From positions 73,841,803 to 73,905,802 of the forward strand of contig CM039462.1 of assembly GCA_022414725.1 (NCBI GenBank): 64,000 nucleotides of DNA. Direction: 5' to 3'. The notes under the pieces were generated by a model. That model was not told the DNA's origin and did not search any database. It was given only the letters and a program-made list of their open reading frames with translations. The translations under genes and the position numbers were made by a program. Below, one piece after another: positions 18,190 through 28,113 of the stretch (position 1 is its first letter; each line of letters starts with the position of its first letter). This DNA is from Microglena sp. YARC. Taxonomy: Eukaryota > Chlorophyta > Chlorophyceae > Chlamydomonadales > Chlamydomonadaceae.

Positions 18190-19755
18190 AAATACATACC
18201 CTAAAATCATACTTCGTTGTGTGGTTACTATGTGTTTACCTCATGCTATTCAAGTATATATGTTGCCACCACTTGGATGAGAACCGTATCGCAATGATAC
18301 TGTATTTGTTGTCTTATTGTATTAATTTCTCACATCCCATTTTCCCATTTTTACATTTGCCCATTGCCCATTTGCCCATCGCCCATTGCCCATTTCAACA
18401 TTTGCACATTAATACATTAATACATAAATACATACCCTAAAATCATACTTCGTTGTGTGGTTACTATGTGTTTACCTCATGCTATTCAAGTATATATGTT
18501 GCCACCACTTGGATGAGAACCGTATCGCAATGATACTGTATTTGTTGTCTTATTGTATTAATTTCTCACATCCCATTTTCCCATTTTTACATTTGCCCAT
18601 TGCCCATTTGCCCATCGCCCATTGCCCATTTCAACATTTGCACATTAATACATTAATACATAAATACATACCCTAAAATCTTACTTCGTTGTGTGGTTAC
18701 TATGTGTTTACCTCATGCTATTCAAGTATATATGTTGCCACCACTTGGATGAGAACCGTATCGCAATGATACTGTATTTGTTGTCTTATCGTATTAATTT
18801 CTCACATCCCATTTTCCCATTTTCACATTTGCCCATTGCCCATTTGCCCATCGCCCATTGCCCATTTCAACATTTGCACATTAATACATTAATACATAAA
18901 TACATACCCTAAAATCTTACTTCGTTGTGTGGTTACTATGTGTTTACCTCATGCTATTCAAGTATATATGTTGCCACCACTTGGATGAGAACCGTATCGC
19001 AATGATACTGTATTTGTTGTCTTATTGTATTAATTTCTCACATCCATTTTCCCATTTTTACATTTGCCCATTGCCATTTGCCCATCGCCCATTGCCCATT
19101 TCAACATTTGCACATTAATACATTAATACATAAATACATACCCTAAAATCATACTTCGTTGTGTGGTTACTATGTGTTTACCTCATGCTATTCAAGTATA
19201 TATGTTGCCACCACTTGGATGAGAACCGTATCGCAATGATACTGTATTTGTTGTCTTATCGTATTAATTTCTCACATCCCATTTTCCCATTTTCACATTT
19301 GCCCATTGCCCATTTGCCATCGCCCATTGCCATTTCAACATTTGCACATTAATACATTAATACATAAATACATACCCTAAAATCTTACTTCGTTGTGTGG
19401 TTACTATGTGTTTACCTCATGCTATTCAAGTATATATGTTGCCACCACTTGGATGAGAACCGTATCGCAATGATACTGTATTTGTTGTCTTATTGTATTA
19501 ATTTCTCACATCCCATTTTTACATTTTTACATTTGCCCATTGCCCATTTGCCCATCGCCCATTGCCCATTTCAACATTTGCACATTAATACATACCCTAA
19601 AATCATACTTCGTTGTGTGGTTACTATGTGTTTACCTCATGCTATTCAAGTATATATGTTGCCACCACTTGGATGAGAACCGTATCGCAATGATACTGTA
19701 TTTGTTGTCTTATTGTATTAATTTCTCACATCCCATTTTCACATTTTCTCGATTC
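18190..19755 (+). repeat. Seven-copy ~236-bp satellite before the primase gene
   Basis: Units start at GTGTGGTTACTATGTG at 18219, 18455, 18691, 18927, 19161, 19395 and 19615, giving periods of 236, 236, 236, 234, 234 and 220 bp. Copies are almost identical; differences are single bases and small losses in an internal CCCATTT/CCCATTG run. Each unit ends with TTAATACATTAATACATAAATACATACCC. Each also carries a 63-93 codon open frame with no ATG; because the period is not a multiple of three and the copies are nearly identical, this is not evidence of coding. The array stops about 50 bp before the primase-helicase ATG. Confidence 0.95.
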
Positions 19756-19757
19756 TG

Positions 19758-19764
19758 TATAAAG
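19758..19764 (+). promoter_or_regulatory. TATA-like box of the primase-helicase gene
   Basis: TATAAAG lies 42 bp before the ATG at 19806, at the edge of the satellite array and in front of an A/T-rich leader. Confidence 0.55.
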
Positions 19765-19805
19765 TGAAAACGATAATACATTGCATTACTATTTAAACAC
19801 CCGAT

Positions 19806-22800
19806 ATGTCATCCCTCGATGTTCTTCTGGCGGCGGCACATGTCAAGAACTTCCCTGCCCCCACCGAGGCAACCCACGGTGCTATGGGGGACCCCATGTT
19901 CGGTTCGTTCGCGATCCCTGATGGTGGACCTCAGGCACAGGCGTTCCGCGAGGCCTACGTGCACGCGCTCAGGGATGAGGGTCGACCCATGTCTATCGTC
20001 GAGGCCCACACAGACACCTCGCCCGTCATCGTTGATCTGGACATGCGACAGACAACCCCAGAGCGCATCTACACACAGAAGCACATCGAGAATTTCATGG
20101 ACGCGCTCGTGTCGGCCACCAAGTACTTTGTAGACCAGCAGCACATGGACGTCGTGATCCTCGAGAAGCCAAATCCAAGACTCGACAAGAAACACTTAGG
20201 GTGTACAAAGATGGTCTACACGTGTTCATGCCAAATGTCATCACACACCCAGAGATCCAACTCGCCATCAGAGAGCACTTCGTCAACGATGTATCCGAAC
20301 ACATGGCGTTCTCGAGCACCATTTGCATTCCTGGACTGGCCGAAATGGATCCCGGGAAGATATATGACGAAAGCGTGATCAAACGGGGCGGCAGGTGGTT
20401 CTTGTACGGATCGAAGAAACCGGATGAGGCCCACCCGTGGAAAGTCACTGCCTGGTACCAATTCGATATTGCCGCAGGCTCGTTCGCGAAACGTGACGTA
20501 CAGCAAATGGATCTCGATACACTCGTGCAGAATCTGAGCATCCGTGTGCATCCGAAGGGGGGCCACAGCCCATACACAAAACACGGCCAGGAGGAAATGG
20601 TGATTCGTGGTGACGACAACTTGTCGGAGCCTAAGAAGACTTTCGACTCGCATCATGGAATGGATGTGGAATCCCTCTACAATCTCGTGGACATACTAGA
20701 TGCACATAGAGCAAGCGGATACGATTCATGGCTGAAGATCGGGATGGCGTTAAAGAACACAGTGGACACGGGCACCGACACTCAGCGCCTCGCGATCTGG
20801 AAGGCTTTTGCAAAAAAATGCCCCTCAAAGTTCTGTGACACCAATCACGAAAAGGTGTGGGCCAATCTTAATCCGCAAAAGATCACTCTAGGGACACTAT
20901 GCTTCCTTGCCAAGGAGGATGACCCGATGGGGTACGCTGAATGGATCCGACAATGGGACACCAACGACAACAAACTGGGTGTGAAACTCGACAAGGATCG
21001 CATCATCAAGGACCTGAAGGTAAAGCTAATAAACTTGCACATTGATAACATGATATTATTGGATGTCGTACACGATAGCATCGAGTTCAATATGGAAAAC
21101 GGAGCGAAAGGAGCAATCCATAAGAAGCAATACATGGTGGAGGTCGATGACAAATATTATGGATCGCTGATCGACAAGTTCCCGATCCACGAAGACCCGG
21201 GGTTCATGAAGAACGTGCCTAGCGACAAAGGCCACTACGAATGCGAGCTGCGGACAATGGATGGCAAAACAATTAGCAGTGCCATTGTGAAGAGCACCGA
21301 CGTGCAAATCGCATTAATGAATATGGGAAGTGAAAGCCAATATGTAAATGTGCAATCCATCACGTGCAACGCATGCAAGATCCGAGACAAGGAGGTCATC
21401 AACACAATCCATAACATGATATTCAAGGCTCAAGAGTCCCACGCGAAGAACATGTATGGCATCACGCAGAACATCTTCCAGGTCAACAACACCATCAACA
21501 TCCACGTGGGGGGGGGAACTGATGATGACTCATTGTCGTCGTCCTCAATCACTGAGGATGTGCTGGCGGAGAAGTTAATGGAGGCCTCACCTGAATTCTT
21601 CAGCCGAATCAAGTTTGTGCCAGAAATCAAGAAGAAGGAATGTGTTGGCGACATGTATTACTGTGACCCTGCTACCAATCGTTGGTCAAACTGTTCTAAC
21701 ATGCGGATTAGCAAAGTAATCAAAATCGAGCTAAAATCCAAATTCCCTGCTGAGAAGAATAACAAGACGAATGAGAAGATTCGGAGGTTTGTCGACACAA
21801 TTAGAGGACGTTCTGCGTTCCTTCAATCCGTTGCATCTCTCGTCCTTGACGAGACATTCGCTGATAACCTCGATATCAACCCGGATCTCTTTGCAGTCAA
21901 CAACGGCGTCTTCGACAGCTCGTCGAGGGACACAGTAGTGTTCCGAAAAGTCGAGATGACAGACAACATTAGTAGGTGCGCAAAGTGGGATTACCAGGGA
22001 GAGGACAACACCACCTCAAGCGATGCAGGGATGAACTCGATGATTTCTTGCGGAAGCTCATGCCTGTTGACGAGGAGCGCGACGTCGTCCTCGCATTCTT
22101 TGCAGGACTCCTGTCCGGTCGCGCAAGGAAAAGAAATTCCTAGCCTTCACCGATAAGACATCTGGTGACAACGGGAAGAGTACCCTTATGGCTCTTTTTG
22201 GTAGCTTTTTTGATGAGTACGGGAGCAGCAATGGGACAAAATTTCTGACAAAGGGGGTCGTTCGCCCGGAGCCGCGATGACCATGACGCGGGTCTCAAGC
22301 CAATGAAGGGCGTGAGGCTACTGGTGGCCGAAGAAATGAAACCCAACATCGCGTTGGACGAGGCGTTGATCAAGCGCATTGCGGGGGGGGAAGGTGTGCG
22401 TGTTTGCGGGCGCTCGTGTGGCACCGGGAACTCTTTCGACTTCATGTGGCAGGCTGGTGTAGTAATGATCTTCAACGAAGGCGATTGTCCCAAGTTTGAC
22501 GGAGGAGACAACGCATTCGTCAAGAGAATGGTTGTTGTCCCTATGCGCTCAAATTTCTTGATACACCCCGACCCACAGCGCGAGCACGAGTTTGAGCGCC
22601 GCGACGACCTTGCCGACATCCTACCAACCTGGAGGTCTGCGCTGGCGCAGCTGCTCATCGAGCACTTTCGTCGACCGGGGCGCTCCAGCATCTTCGACAC
22701 CCTGCCGGTCTCGATGACCGATTGGAAGTCTGGTATTGCGAACAGCGCCAACCCCCTGACCGATTGGCTAGAGGAGGTGGTTGAGGTGACGGGGGCGTCT

Positions 22801-22971
22801 TCGGACGCGGTGTGGATAGGGGACCTCAAGATCCGTTGGAAAGAGTCCCACTATGGACACGAGACATCTTCAGTTTTCAGCACTAAGCTGGTCAAGGCGT
22901 TCTTTGTGGGCAAACAGGGAACCGAGTGGAAAGAGTCTGCAAGAATCGAGAAGAAGGTTAAAATGGAGTGA
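19806..22971 (+). pseudogene. AEP primase / D5-type SF3 helicase, frameshifted (copy 1)
   Basis: The ATG at 19806 opens an archaeo-eukaryotic primase domain (SPVIVDLDMRQ with the metal-binding acidic pair; then YKDGLHVFMPNV and WFLYGSKKPDEAHPW). A PriCT-like module (YDSWLKIGMALKN, LCFLAKEDDPMGYAEW) follows at about 20690-20950. Then come the D5 N-terminal region and SF3 helicase (Walker A TSGDNGKST near 22160; LLVAEEMKPN near 22320; NEGDCPKFDGG near 22475). The frame shifts at about 20198, 22010, 22115 and 22255. Compared with copy 2, two of these are single-C losses and one is a G gain. The whole protein would be about 1050 residues, normal for a giant-virus primase-helicase. Decay is likely; assembly error in homopolymers is possible. 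Confidence 0.85.
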
Positions 22972-23193
22972 TCAAGGGATGTAAAATTGTTGATGGTTAG
23001 GCACGATTTTTTTGCAACACTCGACGTGCATACATACTACATGTGGCGGTCGAATCCTGTTAATCGATGATGATCCAACATCGTTTGGGTTCATGCTTTC
23101 GCATATTTAGCATACAATACGGTGTTGTTGCTTGTCACACATGCCGCGGAAGCTTTCGCATCATTTGCGCCTGCCTCGTCCACTCGTCCTCGA

Positions 23194-23682
23194 ATGAAGT
23201 GTAAAAAACACAGCGTACCCTTCTTCATTATCAGCACACTTCACAAACACTACTTCTTTGCGTCAGAGGACGCGATGCTCATTCCAGATGTAATAAAAGA
23301 CAATTGGTACAAGGGAGACTACGGTCTGGGCCAGGTCGCGCACTTCTTGTTGAAAGGGTCCGTGAAGAAGACTGGGGCTGGCCGCGGGGGCTACTACATA
23401 TTCGAGGAGGACACGTGCCAGTGGGTCAAGGTGGATGGAGGGAGGGTGAAGAGCGTGGCGGTCGAGGCCATGGAGGCGGCGCTGAGGGATGTGGACGCCT
23501 GGATATCAACCTCGATGATGGTAGCGGACCTGGATTTGAAAGAGAAGGGAAGTTTTAAGGCTGATCCGGTACACAAGGTCTCATCGCGGAGTGACAAACG
23601 TGATGGCATTCGCGGGCCCGATGCTGAGGGACGAGACGTTCGAGCAAGGCCTGAACATCATCATGTTGGGTGGGGGAAATGA
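23194..23682 (+). pseudogene. D5 N-terminal (D5_N-like) fragment from a third paralogue
   Basis: The ATG at 23194 opens DNWYKGDYGLGQVAHFLL, then GGYYIFEEDTCQWVKVDGG, a pattern typical of the region just before the helicase core of D5 proteins (a helical head, then Y.F....W). It is only distantly similar to the equivalent part of the neighbouring copies (MYYCDPATNRWSNC). The frame slips at about 23580; in the other frame GPMLRDETFEQGLN continues the D5_N pattern and runs into the helicase ORF starting at 23591. So this looks like the remains of a different D5 gene fused to copy 2. Confidence 0.6.
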
Positions 23683-25198
23683 CACAGACGATGATGATGA
23701 TGACCCGTCCTCCATCACAGAGGATGTTCTGGCGGAGAAATTCATGGAGGCCACCCCAGAATTCTTCAGCCGAATCAAGTTTGTGCCAGACTTCAAGAAG
23801 GATGAATGTGTAGGCGACATGTATTACTGCAACCCTGCTACCAATCGCTGGTCAAACTGCAGCAACATGATGATTAGAAAAGTAATCGCAACCGAGTTAA
23901 AATCCACGTTCCCTGCTGAGAAGAATAACAAGACGAATGAGAAGATTCGGGGTTTTGTCGACACGGTTAGGGGACGCAAAACGTTCCTTCAATCCGTTGC
24001 ATCTCTCGTCCTTGACGAGACATTCGCTGATAACCTAGATATCAACCCGGATCTCTTTGCAGTCAACAACGGCGTCTTCGACAGCTCGTCGAGGGACACA
24101 GTAGTGTTCCGAAAAGTCGTGATGACCGACAACATTAGTAGGTGCGCAAAGTGGGATTACCAGGGGGAGGACAACCACCACCTCAAGCGATGCAAGGAGG
24201 AGCTCGATGACTTCTTGCGGAAAGTCATGCCTGTGGACGAGGAGCGTGACGTCATGCTCGCATTCTTCGCGGGGCTCCTGTCCGGTCGCCGCAAGGAGAA
24301 GAAGTTCCTCGCCTTCACCGACAAGACGTCCGGGGACAACGGCAAGAGCACACTTATGGCCCTACTTGGGAGCTTCTTCGACGAGTACGGGAGCAGCAAT
24401 GGGACAAAGTTTTTGACAAAGGGATCCTTCGCCAGGAGTCGTGATGACCATGACGTGGGACTGAAGCCAATGAAAGGAGTGAGGCTACTGGTGGCCGAAG
24501 AAATGAAACCCAACATCACGCTGGACGAGGCGTTGATCAAGCGCATTGCGGGGGGAGAGGGTGTGCGTGTTTGCGGGCGCTCATGTGACACGGGGAACTC
24601 GTCCGACTTCATGTGGCAGGCTGGCGTTGTTCTTGTCTTCAACGAAGGCGATTGTCCCAAGTTCGACGGAGGAGACACCGCATTCGTCAAGAGGATGGTT
24701 GTTGTCCCTATGCGCTCAAATTTCTTGATACACCCCGACCCACATCGCGATCACGAGTTTGAGCGCCGCGACGACCTTGCCGACATCCTACCAACCTGGA
24801 GGTCTGCGCTGGCGCAGCTGCTCATCGAGCACTTTCGTCGACCGGGGCGCTCCAGCATCTTCGACAACCTGCCGGTCTCGATGACCGAGTGGAAGTCTTG
24901 TATTGCGGACAGCGCCAACCCCCTGACCGAGTGGCTAGAGGAGGTGGTTGATGTGACGGGTTCGTCTTCGGACGCAGTGTGGATCGGGGACCTCAAGGGT
25001 CGGTGGAAAGAGTCCCACTATGGACACGATACAGATTCAGTATTCAGCACAAAGTTGGTCAAGGCGTTCTTTGCGGGCAAACAGGGAACAGAGTGGAAAG
25101 AGACCTCGCTGGTGGCAATCTCTACGGAGGAGGAGAAGAAGAAGAAGGTTGTGAAGCGCGGGGTCATTCGAGGCATCAAGTTAGTGGGGGCCAGCTAA
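23603..25198 (+). CDS. D5-type SF3 helicase without primase domain (copy 2)
   Basis: About 531 residues from the first ATG (23603); the open frame starts at 23591. From the Asp-rich stretch (about 23690) it is a close copy of the helicase part of copy 1. Walker A is SGDNGKST (about 24330-24353), a Walker-B-like LLVAEEM lies at about 24490, and the SF3 sensor region FNEGDCPKFDGGD..FVKRM at about 24640-24695. The C-terminal domain ends in a Lys-rich tail (EEEKKKKVVKRG). SF3 helicases of this family unwind the viral replication fork as hexamers. The AEP primase domain is absent and the N-terminus comes from another paralogue, so it may be a helicase-only derivative or a recombination product. 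Its core is undamaged, unlike copy 1. Confidence 0.85.
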   Translation: MAFAGPMLRDETFEQGLNIIMLGGGNDTDDDDDDPSSITEDVLAEKFMEATPEFFSRIKFVPDFKKDECVGDMYYCNPATNRWSNCSNMMIRKVIATELKSTFPAEKNNKTNEKIRGFVDTVRGRKTFLQSVASLVLDETFADNLDINPDLFAVNNGVFDSSSRDTVVFRKVVMTDNISRCAKWDYQGEDNHHLKRCKEELDDFLRKVMPVDEERDVMLAFFAGLLSGRRKEKKFLAFTDKTSGDNGKSTLMALLGSFFDEYGSSNGTKFLTKGSFARSRDDHDVGLKPMKGVRLLVAEEMKPNITLDEALIKRIAGGEGVRVCGRSCDTGNSSDFMWQAGVVLVFNEGDCPKFDGGDTAFVKRMVVVPMRSNFLIHPDPHRDHEFERRDDLADILPTWRSALAQLLIEHFRRPGRSSIFDNLPVSMTEWKSCIADSANPLTEWLEEVVDVTGSSSDAVWIGDLKGRWKESHYGHDTDSVFSTKLVKAFFAGKQGTEWKETSLVAISTEEEKKKKVVKRGVIRGIKLVGAS

Positions 25199-25508
25199 AT
25201 TGCAATATGAATTACTTCCTCTGCATTTCGTCACTCCATCGGATTATGTAGCTGGATCTGCCCCGACCGCGTGCCTTCTCCTCCTTAAGCAAGCTGAGGA
25301 TTTAAGAAGATAAAGGGAAAACAAAAAAAGAAACTTCTTTTTAATAGCCCCCCGGGTGCATACTTATTTTTATTGTTATCCGCAATCAAATTCGGGTGCA
25401 TATATAGGCTGTCATGTAAAATACTGACAGTGAAAAAAAATTGAATTGTCATAAAAGAAACCGATAACCACAAACACCCACAAATACCCACAAATACCCA
25501 CAAACACA
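25199..25508. other. Intergenic stretch with short CACAAATACC repeats
   Basis: No supported gene. 25465-25508 has three or four CACAAACACC/CACAAATACC units directly before an ATG at 25509. A C-run (CCCCCCGGG) and A-runs lie at 25315-25360. No clear TATA box. Confidence 0.6.
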
Positions 25509-26131
25509 ATGGCAAACTTTACTGAATTATACAACGATGTTGCCAATGTCACTTGGGCGTTCCGTTGGATCCATTTGTGCGTCGCACAAGAGAACTCATT
25601 CCGCCCATTGGCGCGCGTTTGGGAGGTACTTGCAAGCTCGCCGTTCAAAAAACGTGGACCACGAAATACAACAGGTGTCTATCTGCCACGGAGGAATGAC
25701 TGCCAACGACTTCACCGACGGAAACCACGCCAAGCTGTTTATCAACCATCTCATGTCAGTCTCGCCGGACGAAATAACATATGCGTCCCCGCTTCCAAGG
25801 CATGCTTCTTGGTTTGGACGCCGTCTTCCCGTACACTTCTTGGTGTTCTGTAGATTACATTACCCTCACACGCAAGATTGTAAGAAGCCTGTTCATTGAG
25901 GTGGATGACGAGATGATCGATTGGGTGTCATCTGATGGATTCGTCAATCAGGATTGGGACGTTGCACAGCACATAGCGTCCCAGTGGTTGCGAGTGTTGT
26001 GCTCGGCGCGCAAGATCCAGCGCACGTACCGCAAGTACATCGAGCACAAAAAGATCCAGCGCCAAAAGCGCCTCCTCCTCACAATCCCCAGGATCGTGTC
26101 ATTGCTCAAGGATTGCAAGGCTCGCGAATAA
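25509..26131 (+). pseudogene. Unidentified gene in three frames, with IQ-like C-terminus
   Basis: The ATG at 25509 opens NFTELYNDVANVTWAF. Protein-like sequence then moves to a second frame (about 25655-25790, ICHGGMTANDFTDGNHAKLF) and a third (25800-26131, YTSWCSVDYITLTRKI). The last part ends with a basic helix ARKIQRTYRKYIEHKKIQRQ that resembles a calmodulin-binding IQ motif. At least two single-base indels are needed to explain this. The end overlaps the oppositely oriented gene 26099-26920 by 33 bp. I do not recognise the family. Confidence 0.5.
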
Positions 26132-26920
26132 GTAATTATTTGAGAACAACTGTGTTTTTTTTACCTTCGACGAGTTTAACACGGCAACAACATCAGACCG
26201 ATAAACTAGAGGACAGTACGAAAGGCACCGGTCTCTCTCTTCCTTGAGACGTGCCTTCTCCTCCTTCTCTATACAAAACTTATCCTCTCTCTCTTTCTTG
26301 AGACGGGCCTTCTCCTCCTTATCGATACGAAACTTCTCCGCGGAAGCGATGTAGGTAGCATGGGTCGCGTTGAGAATCTTGAACTCGGTATCGAATATCA
26401 CGGTCGCACCGGGAATCGCATGTGGCCACTCACAGATCTTATCCCACATCACAGAAACGGCATCCACACGCGCAGACAGTCCACTCTCTGCATCTTCGAG
26501 TGTGGATCGCAGGGATGCCAGGGACTCTGTGTCGCGAGTGCGCTTGAGGATCTGGTAGAATACCGTCTCGATATTATTGAGGATTTGGCCTGGAATTCGA
26601 GGCTGGCGAGCACGCCACGCTTTCCTGGTGTCTGAAACGATACACTCTGCCTTCAGATGAAAGACAGATGATCGCAGGCTTTCAGGTATATCAAGGACAT
26701 CGTCAAGATCGTGTGTATCAGCCCACTGCTTCATGGCTTCCGACTTGGCAGACGAACTCAGCTCATGAGGATCGATGTGGTGGTAATTGTCGTACTCGTA
26801 CTCATACTCGTCGATGTCGCTGTCATACTCCTCATCACGCTCGCGTCTGGCATCTTCCCAAAGATCGTCTAGAATTGAAGCGTACTCAGTGTGGTTGTGA
26901 AAGAACTTCATCTCAAGCAT
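26099..26920 (-). CDS. Unidentified acidic, coiled-coil-rich protein
   Basis: 273 residues from the ATG at 26920. The N-terminal part is very acidic (DEEYDSDIDEYEYEYDNY), the centre is helical, and residues ~200-235 hold two copies of a charged coiled-coil unit (RIDKEEKARLKKERED and CIEKEEKARLKEERDR). The same frame is open further upstream (FVDNDDGDAEDIAVSM) towards the end of the F-box/XPA-like gene at 26958. The two may therefore once have been one longer protein separated by a frameshift near 27000; this is inference. No known domain recognised. Confidence 0.6.
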   Translation of the reverse strand: MLEMKFFHNHTEYASILDDLWEDARRERDEEYDSDIDEYEYEYDNYHHIDPHELSSSAKSEAMKQWADTHDLDDVLDIPESLRSSVFHLKAECIVSDTRKAWRARQPRIPGQILNNIETVFYQILKRTRDTESLASLRSTLEDAESGLSARVDAVSVMWDKICEWPHAIPGATVIFDTEFKILNATHATYIASAEKFRIDKEEKARLKKEREDKFCIEKEEKARLKEERDRCLSYCPLVYRSDVVAVLNSSKVKKTQLFSNNYLFASLAILEQ

Positions 26921-26957
26921 CGATACAGCGATGTCCTCTGCATCTCCGTCGTCGTTG

Positions 26958-27827
26958 TCAACAAAACCTGTGCAAAACGAGAGTCACTGCGAAGTTCACA
27001 CCCTCGATCCTCGAGAGCCCTCTCCAAAAATGTGAAGGCGAGTATTTGTAGCAATGATGTCTGCAGCGACTTTCACAGCACCCCCCCCCTCTTCCAGAAT
27101 TCACGTACAAATCTCTGGCCCTGCATGCGGATTCCGAAACGGAGAATATCCTGGAATCCAACGTCATGTCACCAAGCTTCTTGGAAAGCAACGTCTCCCG
27201 AGAGGTACGTCGCTCATCCGCAGAGATGACGGGGACTCGAATACGTGTATGGGATGAGGCATGTTTCTCAAGCGCAACCCGAGCCACATCGCGGATAAGA
27301 TATAAACGCATCGGTGCTGCTGACCGATACATCGGATTTCGTTTGAGTTCACAACTCAGGGTCGTGAGATCCCTCTCGGTCAAGCGATACTCTAACTTGA
27401 CCGTTGACACACACATGCGTGCTGAGCGCATAGCCCTCATTTCTGAACGGAATTTGGCAGACAGGATGCACCCTCTAGGGGGGCGAGCGACAACTTCCGC
27501 CTCCATCAGCCTCCTCCACAATGCGGTTTTGACACCAGAAACCATCAGTCCACGATCTCGACACGCCTTCTTTAGAACATCCGCTTTGCTTGCCTCTGAA
27601 AGACCCTCGTGAATACGCATCCTCTCTAACTCTTCATCTTTCACAAGGTTTCCATCAGGCTCCAACTTCTCTTGCACCGCAATACCAAGCTCTGTGAACC
27701 CTACGTTTCCCACCAACATGAGGTTCGCGGCGTCCTCTGAGACGTCGCATAATCGATGGTACTTATCATCACTTTTTGATAAATGCAACGCGATGATGTG
27801 GAGTGGGCCTGCAGGGAGAAGTTCCAT
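26958..27827 (-). CDS. F-box-like / SAP / XPA C-domain-like protein
   Basis: 289 residues from the ATG at 27827. Residues 1-55 resemble an F-box (LPAGPLHIIALHLS, then LCDVSEDAANLMLV). Residues ~76-110 match a SAP DNA-binding helix pair (LSEASKADVLKKACRDRGL, VSGVKTALWRRLMEA). Residues ~141-225 follow the DNA-binding C-terminal domain of XPA/Rad14: VKLEYRLTERDLTTL, then NPMYRSAAPMRLYL, then VALEKHAS and a basic helix. XPA recognises distorted DNA in nucleotide excision repair. The CxxC zinc knuckle of XPA is not seen. The last ~45 residues look out of frame. I infer a DNA-directed ubiquitin-ligase adaptor or repair-related protein. Confidence 0.65.
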   Translation of the reverse strand: MELLPAGPLHIIALHLSKSDDKYHRLCDVSEDAANLMLVGNVGFTELGIAVQEKLEPDGNLVKDEELERMRIHEGLSEASKADVLKKACRDRGLMVSGVKTALWRRLMEAEVVARPPRGCILSAKFRSEMRAMRSARMCVSTVKLEYRLTERDLTTLSCELKRNPMYRSAAPMRLYLIRDVARVALEKHASSHTRIRVPVISADERRTSRETLLSKKLGDMTLDSRIFSVSESACRARDLYVNSGRGGGCCESRCRHHCYKYSPSHFWRGLSRIEGVNFAVTLVLHRFC

Positions 27828-27899
27828 TATTTATTGCACTCAGACCGGTCGATACTGGTATGTTATGTTTGAATCAATTCTTAATGTACAACTTTGACC

Positions 27900-28107
27900 G
27901 ACGGTCGATTGTGTCTGTGATCGCTATCCATGCGTCGTTCAATTGCACCGCGGTTGCTAGTGCGGATGGATGTTGTTTGAGAGATGTCTCGTGTATTTGT
28001 CTTTCTTGTACGAAGGGTTCTGGTATGGCAATTTCTAGAAATGTGGTATAAAGTATTCTGGAGATTGGGTTAGGAATGTTCAACCCTAAAACGTTTTCGG
28101 GGTACAA
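27900..28107 (-). pseudogene. Short RPB2-like fragment
   Basis: On the minus strand the frame 28107-27874 contains QIHETSLKQHPSA and LNDAWIAITDTID. The nucleotide sequence matches part of the RPB2 remnant at about 35165-35310 (shared GTCTGTGATCGCTATC and AGATGTCTCGT). LNDAWIAI fits the RPB2 position before the GRMLRPL-type block, usually FVNGVWVG. Only about 130 bp are shared. It is a piece of a duplicated polymerase gene lying between two unrelated genes. Confidence 0.45.
28047..28053 (+). promoter_or_regulatory. TATA-like box of the methyltransferase-like gene
   Basis: TATAAAG lies about 61 bp before the ATG at 28114. Confidence 0.45.
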
Positions 28108-28113
28108 TTTGTG

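Noticed and set aside
18190..19755. CRISPR-like array
   Set aside because: No short repeat/unique spacer alternation; the whole 236-bp unit is repeated. No cas genes in the window.
18219..19767. A 63-93 codon frame present in every satellite unit (MWLLCVYLMLFKYICC)
   Set aside because: Starts at GTG, not ATG; the units are near-identical and their period is not a multiple of three, so openness in one unit explains all.
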